The notes beneath the pieces are model-generated. The model saw only the letters and a program-made list of their open reading frames with translations. It searched no databases and was not told the DNA's origin. A DNA stretch of 64,000 nt from Cladobotryum mycophilum (Eukaryota > Ascomycota > Sordariomycetes > Hypocreales > Hypocreaceae): contig JAVFKD010000002.1 of assembly GCA_036429605.1 (NCBI GenBank), positions 1,302,001 through 1,366,000 of the forward strand. The letters are read 5' to 3'. Positions 34,817-47,314 of the stretch are shown piece after piece. Within the stretch, counting starts at the first letter, position 1. The number at the start of each line of letters is the position of its first letter. Position numbers and translations under genes: made by a program.

Positions 34817-35362
34817 TGTGATGGCTGATAGATTGTGTATAGGGTAGGTAAACTTGCTTGTAAATGTATGTGTACGGAGTAGACTGGAGAAGATTGAACA
34901 GGAGATGTGTATGCTGTGGAAGGAAGAAAGTGTAAATAAAAATGAAAACAGTCCCTTTAATATTCATAGATCAATTCTGCATTGAGACTGATGACATCGT
35001 TTTCATCTAGTTCTTCCATTTCCATGACATCAGCATCCTCAAAACGTCCTACACACTTTTACATCTCTTCACAGTGACGTACCGATCAGAAGCTCCCTAG
35101 CTGGAACCTATCCATGGTGGGGCCAATCCAGAGCCAGGGAGGGCCTAAACTCAATCTGGCCCGTGCCTTTTTGGAGAGCCACCATGTCCAGATCTCGTAG
35201 TCGCGGAACGAGACAGCTTTCGGCAGCTCCATTTAATAGCAACGTCCGCGCAACCACCAATTGTCACCTACGATTGAAAAAAAACCGACAAAGCCCCCCG
35301 AATACAGATTCTACAGAAAAAGAGAGTCTATAGACAGCCCACACACACACACACACGCCGTC
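34817..35362. other. Divergent promoter, CsbD-like gene and SEC11
   Basis: Holds both 5' regions. An (AC) repeat at about 35341-35356 lies seven bases before the SEC11 start codon. No gene was recognised. Confidence 0.55.
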
Positions 35363-36133
35363 ATGTTGGCTGGCCTACAGAACCCCCGCCAGGCGATGGC
35401 GCAGATCCTGAACTTTGGACTGGTCCTCTCCACTGCCTTCATGGTAAACACGCCCTTCTGATGTTGCTCGAGTATCGACGAGGTCGGGTTGCCCTAGATA
35501 CTAATAAGATTGCAGATGTGGAAAGGTCTCTCCATCGTCTCCGACTCGCCCTCCCCGATCGTCGTTGTCCTTAGTGGCAGCATGGAACCTGCCTTTCAAC
35601 GTGGTGACCTTCTCTTCCTCTGGAACCGGGAAATCTTGAGCGAGACAACTGTTGGGGAAGTCGTCGTTTACAACGTCAAGGACAAGGATATTCCGATAGT
35701 TCACCGAATTGTCCGGAAATTCGGCAGTGGGTGAGTCTTGGTCCTGCACTTTTTGGATGGAATGGATAGGACACATGTCATGATCGGCTCTTGTGGATGA
35801 AACCCCCTGGTGGCTTATACCTTTCCCCAAGGGCGCACACTTGTCATGAATGCCTTCCCTCATTTTGTATACACCGCCCCTACTTACACATTTTTTTCTC
35901 TTACTTCTAGGGACAAGGCGAAGCTGCTCACCAAGGGAGACAACAATCTCGCCGACGACACTGAGTTGTATGCGCGTGGACAGGATTACTTGGAAAGGAA
36001 AGACATCATCGGAAGTGTGGTAGGCTATATCCCCTTTGTGGGCTATGTCACCATCATGCTCAGTGAGCACCCCTGGCTAAAGACTGTCATGTTGGGCATA
36101 ATGGGTGCATTGGTTGTACTGCAAAGGGAATAG
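35363..36133 (+). CDS. SEC11: Signal peptidase complex catalytic subunit SEC11
   Basis: Three exons (35363-35443, 35516-35730, 35911-36133) encode 172 residues, the usual SEC11 length. This is the catalytic serine protease of the ER signal peptidase complex, which removes signal peptides from secretory proteins. The N-terminal anchor (ILNFGLVLSTAFM with MWKGLSIVSDSPSPIVVVL after splicing) is followed by the serine box SGSMEPAFQRGDLLFL, then the histidine box DIPIVHRIVRKF. The later conserved motif is LTKGDNNLADD, ahead of VVGYIPFVGYVTIMLSEHP. The S26B family uses Ser-His-Asp chemistry in eukaryotes, and all these residues are present. Splice sites are canonical. An A/C-rich 3' end and a T-run (about 36248-36264) follow. 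Confidence 0.97.
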
Positions 36134-37277
36134 ACACCAAGACGAGATCTTGTGAGAGACCCCCCAAAAAAACAAAACAAAAGCCACACAGAACTTTTGA
36201 CAAAACTGAGCCTCAATGGGGGTAGATATGTGCCTTACCAGCGTCTTGTTTTTTTTTTTTTTTTGTTGTTGAGTTTTTTGATACCAATATGATGCGTCTA
36301 ATGGGTGGAATATTCTTCCCCTGTCTCAAACTGCCGATGGGATATGCAAGACAAGTTGCGGCGAAGCAAAGCACTTTGGCGCAAGAAACAGATTTGAAGA
36401 GCGTTGAATACGAGCCTTGGCCATCTCTTGCGGCCTTACCAGCTACTCAAGAGGGTATCTGCGTGGGTTCAAAGCCACGAAGCCACCTTTGCACTCGGAC
36501 AAACTTGCGGGGACCCGGCTCTCGTGAGTAGGACTAGGCCTGTTGCGGTATGTTGGTCACGCCCTTCGGCATCCAGATCCAGTCTAGATCTGTCTCCCAT
36601 TTCGAAAGCAAGCAAGCAAACCCACTCTGCAAGGGACCGCGCCACTCTCTTCATAGTCCAATAAGGCCGTCGAGATGCGGATATTCAGCCAATCAAGGCT
36701 TTTCCATTCGGTAAATAACCTGGATTAGTGGCATGATTGCGTGGCTTGGAGGAGAGAAGATGGAGACATAGAGATTGTTTACTAACGGGGTGGCAGAGAA
36801 ACGTGGTGTGTGCTTCGTGCTCTGTGCTTGTGCCTGTTTGCCTTGCACTTGTCGCTTGTTTTGCCTGCCTGCCGCCCTTGCTGTTATCGGGTTTCGATTA
36901 TCGTAGCTGGGTTGTTGTGTTGTTGCTAGGATATTGGAATTGGTTACTGCTGTTGTTGCTTGGCGCCTTCTCGAACCTAGCATCCTTTTATATCTAAGCT
37001 GTTTTCCTCTTCAAGTTATTTGTTTTTGTTTTCTTCAGATTTCAGATTCATTCGCTGCATCGTCTTCGATTAATACAGCCCCTGGTTGTTGGTTCTTCAG
37101 ATTCGCAGAGTTTTGGTTACCACTCGTTCTTCCACACAACATATATCGATCGTTCATTGCAACGCTCCTCGTATAGGCGTGAAACACGATATATATACAC
37201 CCCCAGCTATAACCGATCACATATTCCCGTCATCAACACCTAAATCTACTTCAACTCTCTAGTTCTCGATTCTCGCC
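36134..37277. other. Intergenic, about 1.1 kb
   Basis: Contains the SEC11 3' region with a long T-run near 36250 and T-rich promoter-like DNA before the next gene (36840-37260). No gene was recognised. Confidence 0.5.
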
Positions 37278-38222
37278 ATGGCTTCTGAACAGGCTCCCCA
37301 AACGACGACGACGACGACAAAAGAGGCGACCCCTCCCGCCGCCGCCGCCGCCGCCACCATGCCTGCCCCGGGTCAACCTCAACCCTATGCGCTGTACTCT
37401 CCCGCTCACGGCGAGCCTTTCCAGCCCTACGTCGGGCCCCTTCCTTCGCCAGAGGCCCTCGTTGCCCCCATCAACATGAAGTGGGAATGGACCAAGGTTG
37501 GCCTCCACGGCCTCTGCGTTATCATGGGCATCATTGGTCTTGCCACCAGTCTTTCGCTTCTTAATGTTGACGGCGGCTGGATCGTTGTTGCCGGATCTTT
37601 CCCTTCTGTATGTGTTCCCCCCATACCATATCTTTATACACCTTACCCCTTGCTCTTGGGAATTCTTTTCTAACCGACCGGGCCTATCTAGTTGTTCCTT
37701 GCCATAGTTTGGAGTCTCGGCGAGCTCATCACCAGAGCCTTTCGCAAGTGGAAGGCAGGCATTCACCCCGGCGCCCACGTGGGCATGTGCCTGGTCATCT
37801 GGCTCGCCGCCATCATCCTCGGCGTGCTCTTCAGCTTCGTCTTCGGCGTCAGTCAACTGAGCAACCAATGCGTCTACGACAACACTCTCGACCTCTACTA
37901 TAACCCGAACGTAGGATCATGCAGCACCGCTGACAATCTCCCCCACGCGAGAGACATCGCCATTGCCGCCTCGACATTCACTTGCCTCATCGGCATCGTC
38001 TACTTCATCCTCTTCGTCGGCGCCTGCATCGACACCCACAAGCGTAACCGCGCCGGCCCCAGACCCCTCATCATGATCGCACACCCCCAGCTCCTCAGCC
38101 AGGGATGGCAGCCGATGCTGCAGACCACCAGCGCCGAGCCAACCGCAAAGGCACCCGAGCAGGGACAAGGATCGCGCGAAATCGTGGAGCACTACGCTCC
38201 TGGTAGCAGTTCGGCTGTCTAA
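37278..38222 (+). CDS. Four-helix membrane protein (MARVEL-like)
   Basis: Two exons (37278-37607, 37692-38222) encode 286 residues. The N-terminus has Thr and Ala runs (TTTTTT and AAAAAA) encoded by simple GAC/GCC repeats, then a Pro/Tyr-rich segment. Four hydrophobic helices follow: VGLHGLCVIMGIIGLATSLS, WIVVAGSFPS joined by splicing to LFLAIVWSLGELI, HVGMCLVIWLAAIILGVLF, and AIAASTFTCLIGIVYFILFV. The loop between helices 3 and 4 has two cysteines. This matches the common fungal MARVEL-like topology but no motif proves it. The C-terminus is hydrophilic (about 60 residues), probably cytosolic. Function is unknown. Confidence 0.8.
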
Positions 38223-38814
38223 GGCGGTGGGCAGAGATGATGGAGATGATACCCCGTGTGTAGGACTGGTGAGAAGGAGAAGGAGAAGGAGAAGGAGAAG
38301 GAGGAGGAGGAGGAGGAGGAGAAGGAGGTGATGATGATGAAGGAAAGGAATAGGGCTTGAGAATTCATCCTTCATTTTTATACGATAATGGTGGATAGTT
38401 GGGTTTATGAGATAGAGGCGATAGGAAAATGGTGGCAATCTTTAGCACTAGGTGTTGGAGGGTTGTCAAGGACTGATTTTTGGATATATCCCGTCAAGCT
38501 GCATGCTTCACAAACGTTCGTTCCATAGACTAGGTAGTACACGCATTAATTAGTAATGAGTTTCTTTTCAATCTTCAAGACCCAGAAGCATGCTCGAATA
38601 TTAATGCATCTACTAAAACAAGAGCCGGAAAAAAACATTGCATCAACATCATAAAGCCCAAACCATGACATGGGTATTTCTCCCGGATCCGAACCGTTCC
38701 CTTTCCCAATTGAACGAGGTTCACATGCTCTCTCTTCTCTATACCCAGGCCAAGCATCATTATTCCCAAACATGAATTAAAACGTTACAAAAGTCATAGC
38801 CAAATGGCAAATTT
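38223..38814. other. Intergenic, convergent gene ends with purine repeat
   Basis: Shared 3' region of the four-helix protein and the kinesin. It includes the GA-rich repeat listed separately. No gene was recognised. Confidence 0.5.
38271..38328 (+). repeat. GAGAAG/GGA purine microsatellite
   Basis: About 58 bp of uninterrupted purines made of AGAAGG units followed by GGA units, just 3' of a stop codon and probably within the 3' UTR. Confidence 0.85.
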
Positions 38815-41461
38815 TTAGTAATCATCCAAGTCGTCCCATCGTTTACCCAACTTGCGCATTTTCTTGGGGCTACTACCGCCCGCGGTTGGTGTCCGGACAT
38901 TGTCAGTGTTACTGACACGCATGCGCTCCAACTTGCGTCCCAGATTGGAAACGCCTTCCTGAGTCGATGCTGATGCTTTGCCGCCCGTCACAGAAGAGAA
39001 ATCTTCCCTATCTTCCAGAGGCTTGCGCTTGGTTGGACTTCGGCTTGCAAGCTCTCGCTTCAGCACGCCGTTGTCTCGTCTCAAACGGTCAACTTCCTGA
39101 TGAAGATTCTCAACGAGAACGTTCTCTTTATCGCCATCTTCATCGCCAAGGTCAAGCCCACGTTCCAAGAGATCAACCTTGCGGTCCCAATGCTCTTCGT
39201 TTCGCTCCTTCTCAAGTTGCATAGACGTTTTGAAGCGAGCAAGTTCCAGAGCTAGACGCTGCTCAAACTCAACTGCGCAGTCTTCTCGGATGGCAGCTTC
39301 GAGGTCAATCATGCGATCTTCCATACTAAGAAGATGAGCCTCGGCCGTGATACGAGCCTCAGTCTGCATCTCAACCTCGTCCCGGAGGTGGTCAATTTCA
39401 TCGCTTAATCTGGCAATTTCCAGAGCAGCAAGCTCCATCGTGACACGCTCATCTGTGGCATTCGCTGGAGGGGTATGGTTCCTAATAGTTACCCCCGCAT
39501 GAGAGAAAAAATGGCGAGGATGGTGTTGTAGCTGCATCTGATGCTGAGGAGGATGAACGGGACTGATTGGTCGAACATTTGGTGTAGTAGGCCGGCTGGA
39601 CAGAATGGTGGATGCAATCGAGGGAATGCGAGGAACAGCAACCTCGCGCGCAAGGGCACTGTAACGAAGGATTTGGGATGTCGCATTGAAATCGCCAATG
39701 GGATCCGCTGTGACAATCATAACACCCTTCTGGGGATTGCGATGGGGAACATGAGGATATGCCGCTGTTGACTGAGATGGGAATGAGTTGGAAAAGAGAA
39801 GCTCGGTAAGCTTGCATTGTCGGTAAGGGACAAGATTAGGCTTTTATGCGTTAGCTATAGCCGAAAGTGTGTTAATGAAGTGAACATACCTTTCCCGAGG
39901 CTCCAACCTCGCTTTGTGTCTGAAGACATTGGCCTAAATACATCAGACTCTCATTGATCTTGCCGGCTTCTGCCAGTGTTGCGCCGTGCGTCTTTGCTTC
40001 ACGGGCACGCTCGCTGCCCGCCAAGTCTACAATGGTCAATTTGCTTCCGCTCCAAGAAGCAACCCTCCTACTAATAGTCTTCTTCTTGACTTCAAAGCAA
40101 AAGAAGCCATGACTTCTACTGGATGTGCTGTTGCTTCCAGTTCCACTTACTCTCCTCTCTTGAAGCCCTGTCTCAAGGACCATGAGGGCTTCACCAAAGT
40201 TAGTACATATAACCTTGCGCAGGCCCGCCACAACTTTGCGATCTGGCGAAAGTTCAGTCGACTTGAACAGCAAAGGGCGACGACGGAACTCCTTTGTGGC
40301 AGTAGATTTTGAGGCGGGCGTCAGGAGATCGTAGATGCGGTCGTTGTGCACCTCGTACATGGAGACAATAACGACGTATTCGGCCGAGGGATCGCAGGAC
40401 ACATCGATGTTGCTGACATCAGGCGACTGGGGCAATATGGAAAGGTTCGGTAGAGTTCGTCGAGTACCAGATGTTGACAAAATACTATAATCGCCCTTGA
40501 GTTCATGTTTAGCAGTTGTCTTAAGACGGCTGGCAGCAGTTAGGGACATGAAGGGTTTCTCAGTAACTCGCTTGAGCGTGTGAAGGATGCTTGTAGTTGT
40601 GTTCGATCTAGTAATACCAGGGGATGGTTGATCCAATTGAATAGAGCATTCCTATTGTTCTTTCAATCGGAGCGTTTCCTCCGCTTTGCTCACTAGTCTG
40701 ATACTTCTCGGACTTGGAGATGCTGAATCGGGGAATGTGCAGGGTATCTTTCGTTGTGATTGTGGGGGTGGTCTTGCTTGGGTAGTCGGCTTGACAAAGG
40801 AAGGGATCGGATGGGGTCGTACGAGCATAGACGCCGGTGCCTGAGAGTTTGATCGGACTGATTGCGCGTAGTCGGGATTCATAGCGTCGAAGTAGTTGGG
40901 TGCAGCGACCAGTGAGGCTTCGGAAGAGTCGTAGGCTTGAAGAGACTCAAAGGCAGATGAAAGAGAAGACGGCTCTAGCATGTTTTCGCCAATGGATCGG
41001 AATAGAACATCCATTGCAAGCTGTGTCAACCCTCGCTGGCTTCGACTGCCCAAGATCGTGTGAGTCTGTTGTTTGTGCGGTCAGTAGCTGCGCGCCGTAA
41101 ACACATCTTGTGAATTCTGCAAACACACCTTTCCAGAGCCAGTGACTCCCAGCGTAGCTACGACGGCATCTGTCCCCTCTCCTCCCTGTGGTGCCAGGAC
41201 ACCCTCCACCAGTGACAAGACCTCCGTGCAGTGGAAGACATCGAGCTGACTGGCCTCCTCTTCAAACACTTGGGTGAACCCAAACTTCTCAATTGCTCTT
41301 CGTCGGTCGGCCGGTGGGTTGAGGGTGATGTGTGACGGGTGCGAATTGTCTTCGGGCTCCTCGACGTGCAATATGCGCTCTGCTTGGTCTGTTCCAGGAG
41401 GCGGGGGTCGTAGCCTCAGGTAGACCTCGAACAAATTGTGTGATTTCTGCGGCGACTCCAT
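38815..41461 (-). CDS. Kinesin-6 family motor protein
   Basis: Three main exons (41461-41129, 41065-39890, 39840-38815) give about 840 residues. The motor domain includes LFEVYLRLRPPPPGT, the P-loop GVTGSGK-THT completed by splicing, switch I NSTSSRSH, switch II VDLAGSERAREAKT, then INESLMYLGQCL and YRQCKLTELLF. A long, Pro/Ser-rich insert of about 190 residues lies between GLTQLAMDVLFRSI and YVVIVSMYEVHNDRIYDLL, the position of the large insert in MKLP1/MKLP2-type kinesin-6. The C-terminal half is coiled coil (LAALEIARLSDEIDHLRDEV) with a basic tail. Kinesin-6 proteins act at the spindle midzone in anaphase and cytokinesis. One TAG at 40652-40654 lies in frame inside the insert. It would be removed if a 42-nt intron (40652-40693, donor GTGAGC, acceptor AATAG) is real. 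Confidence 0.88.
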
Positions 41462-42227
41462 GGCTCGTAAAGATATCCAACACGTATATGTACAAGTATG
41501 CGAACGTATTGATAATGAAAAACTCTTGATGCTTTGACTTGGATCACGTTGGTTTTGGGTGACAGACCGCTTTGAGATGCAGATTAATTATTTTTAGTCG
41601 GGGTGTGCAACTGCTCCACTTGTTTACGTTGAATGTAGACAAGTACCGGTGGGTGACCCGGCAACCGCAAGCGCGATGAATAAGCGCGACGATGAGGAGA
41701 TTTGGCGCGTTCCAATGTGCGCACTGGCTTGAGGGGGTTGTTCATCAGCAATTGATCGGTGTGAGAAACGCATCTCGAACTCTGCAAGCTTGTTTCGCAA
41801 ATCTGACAGACATGCTTGCGCATCGAACTGACGAGAGACGAAACACCTGCATGGGAAATCGTCACGGTTACAGTGGTCACAAGTCAGTTTTCTTTTGGAC
41901 CCCTCCAGTGGATCTAGATGCATATGCATGCATATGGCGTGCCTGAGGCCTGGACCAGCGAGACAGGGGCATGTTTCAGATGGTCATGGCAACGGCTTCT
42001 TTGGTGTAACGATACTCTGTATTAATACTGTCTATCTTGATACTAAAAGTCTGGGCATCTATGAAACATGCTCGATTTGGGCATGTGCCTGACAGAGTGA
42101 ATTAAATCGGGAACCTGGCGAACTGGGACCTGAGTTGGCCGGGGTCCTACTGTGGTGATTGCAAGGCAACGCGAAGGCCACCTCCCTCATGCTATAGCAC
42201 CATAATGAACATTACAGCTTCCGTGTT
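41462..42227. other. Intergenic, left boundary of metabolite cluster
   Basis: Promoter of the kinesin gene and 3' end of the MFS gene. Short open frames on both strands (about 41584-41946) have no domain support. Confidence 0.5.
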
Positions 42228-44045
42228 TCAATCAAAGGATACATCGTATTTGGTCCGAAGTTTCTCGCCATACCTCCAGAAGATGAGCGGGGCAATAGAC
42301 ATGAAGAGAGCAATGAAGCCCAGAAGGGAATTACCCTGATGGGTCGGATGTCAGCATCGAAAACTTGTCGCATAGCCGGAATGTTTACTTACCCATCCAT
42401 AGCCCAGTGCCGAGTACATTGGTAGACCAGCGATTGGCAAGCAGCCACCAAATATGCTTCGGACAACGCTTGTAGCTGCCAGAGCGCTTGCGGCATATTT
42501 TGTAAAAGCGTCGACCATGTAGATCTGCGTTGGGACCTATAAGTTGCAGAGCGACGGTTAGTGGCGTTAACGGCAATGGAGTGGTGCTTTGGAGCATACG
42601 AAAGAGAAGATTAGCCCAGCTCCTGTGAAGCCGGTAAAGATGATGGGCACAATCCAATGGACCTTGTATTGGGCTGTCCAACCATAGACAAACAGTCCAA
42701 TAGGGAGCAGTGGGGTCCCAAACACCAGGGGTATTAGACGGTATCTGCGAGTTTCCTCCAAGTCAGTGTTTGAACGCATTGCCTTGATCATCTTTCCACT
42801 TACTCTGGCTTAGACACTCCGTGTTTCTTGGTGAGTCTTGCTTGCATCCAGTCGCTGAACCACGACAGGACAACCAGGGCAATGGAAATTCCCACTCCAA
42901 GGCCGAGAAATGCAAGTCCCAATACGCCAATGCCAAAGCCATACTGTTTCGGAAACACACTCGAGAAGGTAGTAAAGAGGAGGTACAAGTAACCATATAT
43001 GAGCGCAAGATAGAGCGATAACCCAGTGACAATTGGGCTACGGGTTAGCATTCGCATAGGTCTGGCGACTGCGCGAAATAGGAAAGCTCGTGCCTCAGCG
43101 TTGGACTGCGTCGTAGATACTCCTCTGTTCAGGCGTGCGGCCTTGCGTCGTAAGAGAGTCGGGGCATGACTTTCGGATAGGAAAACAAACGTGAGAATCG
43201 TCATAACTCCGCTCTAGGGGTCATTATGCTAATTAATATCACGAGTAAGATGGGGGGATTGTTTGGGAATAACTTACAAGAATGGTTAAAAGCCAAAACA
43301 CCCATCTCCAACCAGCGCCTTGAGCGAGAAACCCACCCATGACCGGCCTGTTGAAAAGCAGTTAGCGACTATGATGAGAATATTCTAAGAATATGAGTGG
43401 AAATCGTACCCAATTACCGGGCCTAGGAAGATGCCAGTGAATAAGATGGACATGACAGCACCTCTCTTCGCGGGAGCCACCTGATCAGCTATGCTGCCTC
43501 CGCCAACGTTCATGGGGGCGGCTCCAAAACAGCCCGCAATGAACCGAAATACAATGAAGCTCGCGATGTTTGGCGCAAGAGCACAACCAATGGTGAAACC
43601 TAGGTGTCCGACATTGGAGATGTTGTAGACAATGCGCCGCCCGTATAGCTCTGAGAGGGGTGAAAGCAACAGAGGTCCGAAAGCGAAGCCCAAGACAAAA
43701 ATTGACACCACCAGAGAAATGACGGGTTTCCGAGTCTCGTCAAAGTCCTTGGCCATCAAAGGGACACCAGGGACAATGGTAGACGACGCCAGTGGCCTTG
43801 CGAGTGCGTTGCGTTAGTTCCTCACATCGTGTATATCAGTTTACACGCAGTTGGACTTACGTGATAAAGGCCAGAATGGAAACGATGCCAATATTGACAG
43901 TTTTCTTCAATGTACTCCAATTCATGGGATTTTCCGGATCGTCCTCACCATCCCAGCCAACCTCTTTCTCAACACCCTCTTGAGCTCGGGGTAGCTCACT
44001 AGCCTCGGGCCCAGACTCAACGTCGGTTATTTGATCCGAAGACAT
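42228..44045 (-). CDS. MFS drug/metabolite exporter (DHA1-like)
   Basis: Seven exons in transcription order: 44045-43861, 43796-43410, 43347-43278, 43213-42804, 42744-42600, 42536-42393, 42335-42228. They give 482 residues in one frame. The N-terminus has the DDPENPMNWS motif typical of fungal DHA1 multidrug antiporters. Next come GFAFGPLLLSPLSELYGRRIVY (MFS signature A), FRFIAGCFGAAPMNVGGGSIAD, and GPVIGPVMGGFL, which is motif C of drug:H+ antiporters and is built across an intron. About twelve helices are visible. It should export a small molecule across the plasma membrane. It shares a divergent promoter with the alpha/beta hydrolase, and that promoter carries an AflR-type site, so it probably exports the cluster product or protects against it. 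Confidence 0.92.
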
Positions 44046-44483
44046 GGTGTGCGCTTTGTTTGCTATTGCCTGTGGGATTCCGCCGTTTTTTCTTATTGTC
44101 ACACAGCCCTCTTTAGCCAATATGTAACAGGTAGTCGATAAAGAATTAATGGAATGAGTGTAATGAATTGACGCTCAAATACACAATGGAAACTCGCTGA
44201 GCGAGACCATTTTTGTCTAAATCGGGTAATTTCTCGATGGACCCTTCGCTCAACGTCCCAAAAAGGAAATCCGTGATCTATGCGTTTTGCCTGTTTGGGA
44301 CAACACCTTTAATAATTCAGCCGACTCGAACAGGTGCCGCAGTCTAAATGCGAGGCGTGAAATAATACGAGGCGAGGGAATCATTTGGTATTGGTCCTAT
44401 ATAACCGATGTGCGGTTGCTGGCATGTAGATAGGTATCGGTATTCGTTTGGGAATATACCTTGCGCAACACAACGCACCTACA
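44046..44483. promoter_or_regulatory. Divergent promoter, MFS exporter / hydrolase
   Basis: 438 bp between two start codons. It contains TCGCTGAGCGA at 44194-44204, about equidistant from both genes, and TATATAA at 44398-44404, 80 bp before the hydrolase ATG. Such a layout allows co-regulation of both genes. Confidence 0.7.
44194..44204. promoter_or_regulatory. AflR-type binding site TCGCTGAGCGA
   Basis: An exact match to the AflR consensus TCGSWNNSCGR and nearly palindromic. The cluster encodes an AflR-like Zn2Cys6 protein. Binding is inferred, not shown. Confidence 0.6.
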
Positions 44484-45738
44484 ATGGCAGAGTATACAAA
44501 GTTCTCAAAGATTAGCCCTGAGTGGGAGTCTGTAAGTCAAAATTGGCTTTTTCTATTGCGTATCCGAACGTCAATAGAGGGACGAATGTCCGACTGACAA
44601 CAATTTAGTTTGTCAAAAGTCAACCAACCCTCTCCAAATTTCGCACAAGCGATGATCACATTATAGAGCGACGAGCCGCTTTTCAACAGCTTGCTGCTGA
44701 GGGCCCTCAGCTGCGGCGAATTCCGAGCAATGATGAGGTTATTGTGCACGACTTTAAGATCCGTGCCCGCGACGGCTATGATATCCCAGTGAGATCTTAC
44801 TTCCCCCGAGAGCTGGAGGGCTCGAAACTTCCACTTTTTGTCTACTATCACGGAGGCGGCTGGACGTTTGGCGATATTGAGACGGGTGATGACAATTGCC
44901 GTTTGCTTTGTGGTGGTAACAAGCTGTGCGTCTTGAACATAGACTACAGGCTGGCGCCGAAGCACGTATTCCCCACCGGCATTAACGATGCTTATGATGC
45001 CTTCAAATGGGCGGCCGAGAAGGCTGAGACTTTGAGTGCCGATCCTGCCAAAGGGTTCATCGTTGGCGGTGTCTCCGCCGGCGGCAACATGGCCGGCGTC
45101 ATCGCATACCTTGCGCGTGATGATAAGATCGAGCCGCCTATCACAGGTCTATTCCTTTCTATTCCCTGCTGTCTGATGCCTCAGGCGTTTCATCTTGCTC
45201 CGCAATGGAAAGATGAATTACTCAGCATTGAGTTAAATAAGAACTCCGATATGTTGGATGTGCGATCCTACAACCAACTGATCCAGGGTAAGTTTATTGC
45301 TAGCACTCATCTTTTCGTTGCGTCAGATTGATCGCATCCATCCTTACTTTTAATCTGTAAACAGATATTCTCAAAGCGCCCCCTGAGGATCCTCGTATCT
45401 CCTTTCTGCTCTTCCCAGACCATAGCAACCTGCCTACACGGGCGTACTTCCAGATCGCAGGCCTCGACCCGATAAGGGACGAAGCAGTACTCTTTAGTCG
45501 ATTACTTCGCGAGCACTCTGGCGCCAAAACTTTGGTACACATGTACGATGGCTTGCCTCATGGATTCTGGCGCTTCCAGCAGCTTCCGACAGCCCAGAAG
45601 TGGGCCGACGACCTGTTCGAGGGAACCGACTTTTTGCTCCATGGTGGGAAAGATGGGTTCGTTGTAAAGCCATCTGAAAGTGAGAACCCCGAGCTCGTCG
45701 TCAATGGCCTTGACGAGTATATATCTGGTATCATTTAG
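44484..45738 (+). CDS. Alpha/beta hydrolase, hormone-sensitive lipase type
   Basis: Three exons (44484-44531, 44609-45287, 45365-45738) encode 366 residues. It belongs to the alpha/beta hydrolase-3 (HSL) group: oxyanion motif YYHGGGWTFGD, nucleophile elbow GGVSAGGNMAG, acid residue in IAGLDPIRDEA, and catalytic His in DGLPHGFWRF. The triad is complete. No signal peptide is present, so it should be intracellular. Esterases and lactamases of this type release or trim intermediates in fungal clusters. A role in hydrolysing the acyl amide or ester product is an inference from position. TATATAA lies 80 bp upstream. Confidence 0.92.
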
Positions 45739-46341
45739 ACTGACTTATAATGGGTTCTGTAGAATGAGGAGTTGAAAGAGGACATTGGGGTGTGAAAGTA
45801 TTTGTGGCGACGGCATTTTCACTAGAATTGAGTCGGTAGAAGGAAAGAAGCATTTTTGAACAGAATATCTTAGTCTGTATGGCTAAATAAAGCCGAACCT
45901 TTTCTTGAAATTGAGCTGAACTGGACATAAGTAAATTAAAAAAAAAGGGGGGGGGAGTTTGCTGAAAACCCATCTCTGACAATTCATCAACCTCGATGCA
46001 TTCATCGCACCATCACAACGCTTAATTGAATGAAGCATAGGGGTAAAATGGCAAAGGTAATATTAGTAGCTATTATGGACTATAATCTCTGCCCAGAGCT
46101 ACCTTGTGGGTAAGCTCAACTTGAAGACGGGAGGCAGGGTGGCTTTATGATGGTGTAATTGCGGCGGGAAGCGTTTCTATAGAAACTAGGCTAACTGAGT
46201 CTAACCAATGGCAAAATGGGCTATATATATAGTAGCCTATTGGGAGTCTATGCCGTACTTATTGCATCTTATACTCAAACAATACTTTGTGTATTCGTAA
46301 TCGGAGGCTATAGAGATACAATATATGGGGCAGCCCAAAGC
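45739..46341. other. Intergenic, convergent 3' ends
   Basis: Between the ends of the hydrolase and the methyltransferase. An A-run followed by a G-run lies near 45938-45957. No gene was recognised. Confidence 0.55.
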
Positions 46342-47314
46342 TCACTGCTTAGTCGCAATAAACATCATTTGCTTCGTCCCATCTCCTTGCCAGCCCCTTC
46401 TGTCATCGTCCCAATTAGCAGACTCATAGCGACTCAATGTACTCTTGACCTCCCACTCATCTACATCATCACTGCCATGGCTGTTCTGAAACAGTGCAGT
46501 GATAGTCTGAGGATCATGCCTGTACAAGTCCCAACCAATGCTCTCCATCTTGAACGATCCGCCTTTGTCCGCGCCCAAGTGCCTGCCAAATACCACGGAT
46601 CCCTTGCGGGGACGTAGGAGTTTCTTGAGCTGGCGAGCAATAGTTTTCTGCTGCTCCTCGTTGAAAAGGTGAAGAAAACTGCCGAGATAGATGATGTCGA
46701 CCTTTCCATGATATTGTGGAAGGAAGTCCACGGCAAAAACATCTCCTGGCGTGAAGGTTGCCTTGAGACGGTTTCGATCGCCAAAGAGTTCGTATCCCAG
46801 TTCCAGGAAGGGCGCCTCAAGATCACAGCCGATCAAGTTGGCAGAGCCGCCAGCGTCGAAAGCTAGTTTGCGTATATCCTGTCCAAAGCAACAGCCTAGG
46901 TCGAGAAAGGTTTCCCCGCCCTGAACACGTTGGATGATGTTCTTATAGTTTGGGAATAGATGGATACTGAAGTCCAAGAAGCGAAAGAGACCGATACACG
47001 GATATGGCAGACTGTTTAAATATTAGTATGGAGGTTGCACTTTTGGTTTAGTAGTTTTCCGGCAAAGTCTCTACTTACACTTGCCATGCTTTGTCTCTAG
47101 TGCGGTAAATATGCTCCTTGATTGCCTCTTCACCCTTGATGCCTACATACTCCTCAAAGAAGCGGACTGTACTCTGAGGCAGCGACTTGATCACAGGCTG
47201 ATACCATTCCACACTCTTGATCGAGTCATCATTCAACTCATGGCTGACCACGTTGTCGGTCTTTGGAACCGACCAAGGGCTTGAGAGGCTTTGAACCTGA
47301 ATGGGAGCTGGCAT
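46342..47314 (-). CDS. SAM-dependent methyltransferase, secondary-metabolite type
   Basis: Two exons (47314-47079 and 47011-46342) with a 67-nt intron encode 301 residues. The Rossmann methyltransferase fold is shown by motif I, ETFLDLGCCFGQDIRKLAFD, an acidic end of strand 2 at NLIGCDLEAPFLELGYELF, and strand 4 at KVDIIYLGSFLHLF. Upstream LPYPCIGLFRFLDFSI is typical of the fungal O-methyltransferase group seen in meroterpenoid and related clusters, such as AusD-like enzymes. It transfers a methyl from S-adenosylmethionine; whether to O, N or carboxyl is unknown. It is transcribed divergently from the PLP decarboxylase, and both probably tailor the NRPS product. No localisation signal was seen. 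Confidence 0.88.

Noticed and set aside
41584..41946. Small Cys/His-containing frame near the kinesin start
   Set aside because: The CxxC-like spacing is not a known finger and there is no further support; it overlaps an equally open frame on the other strand.
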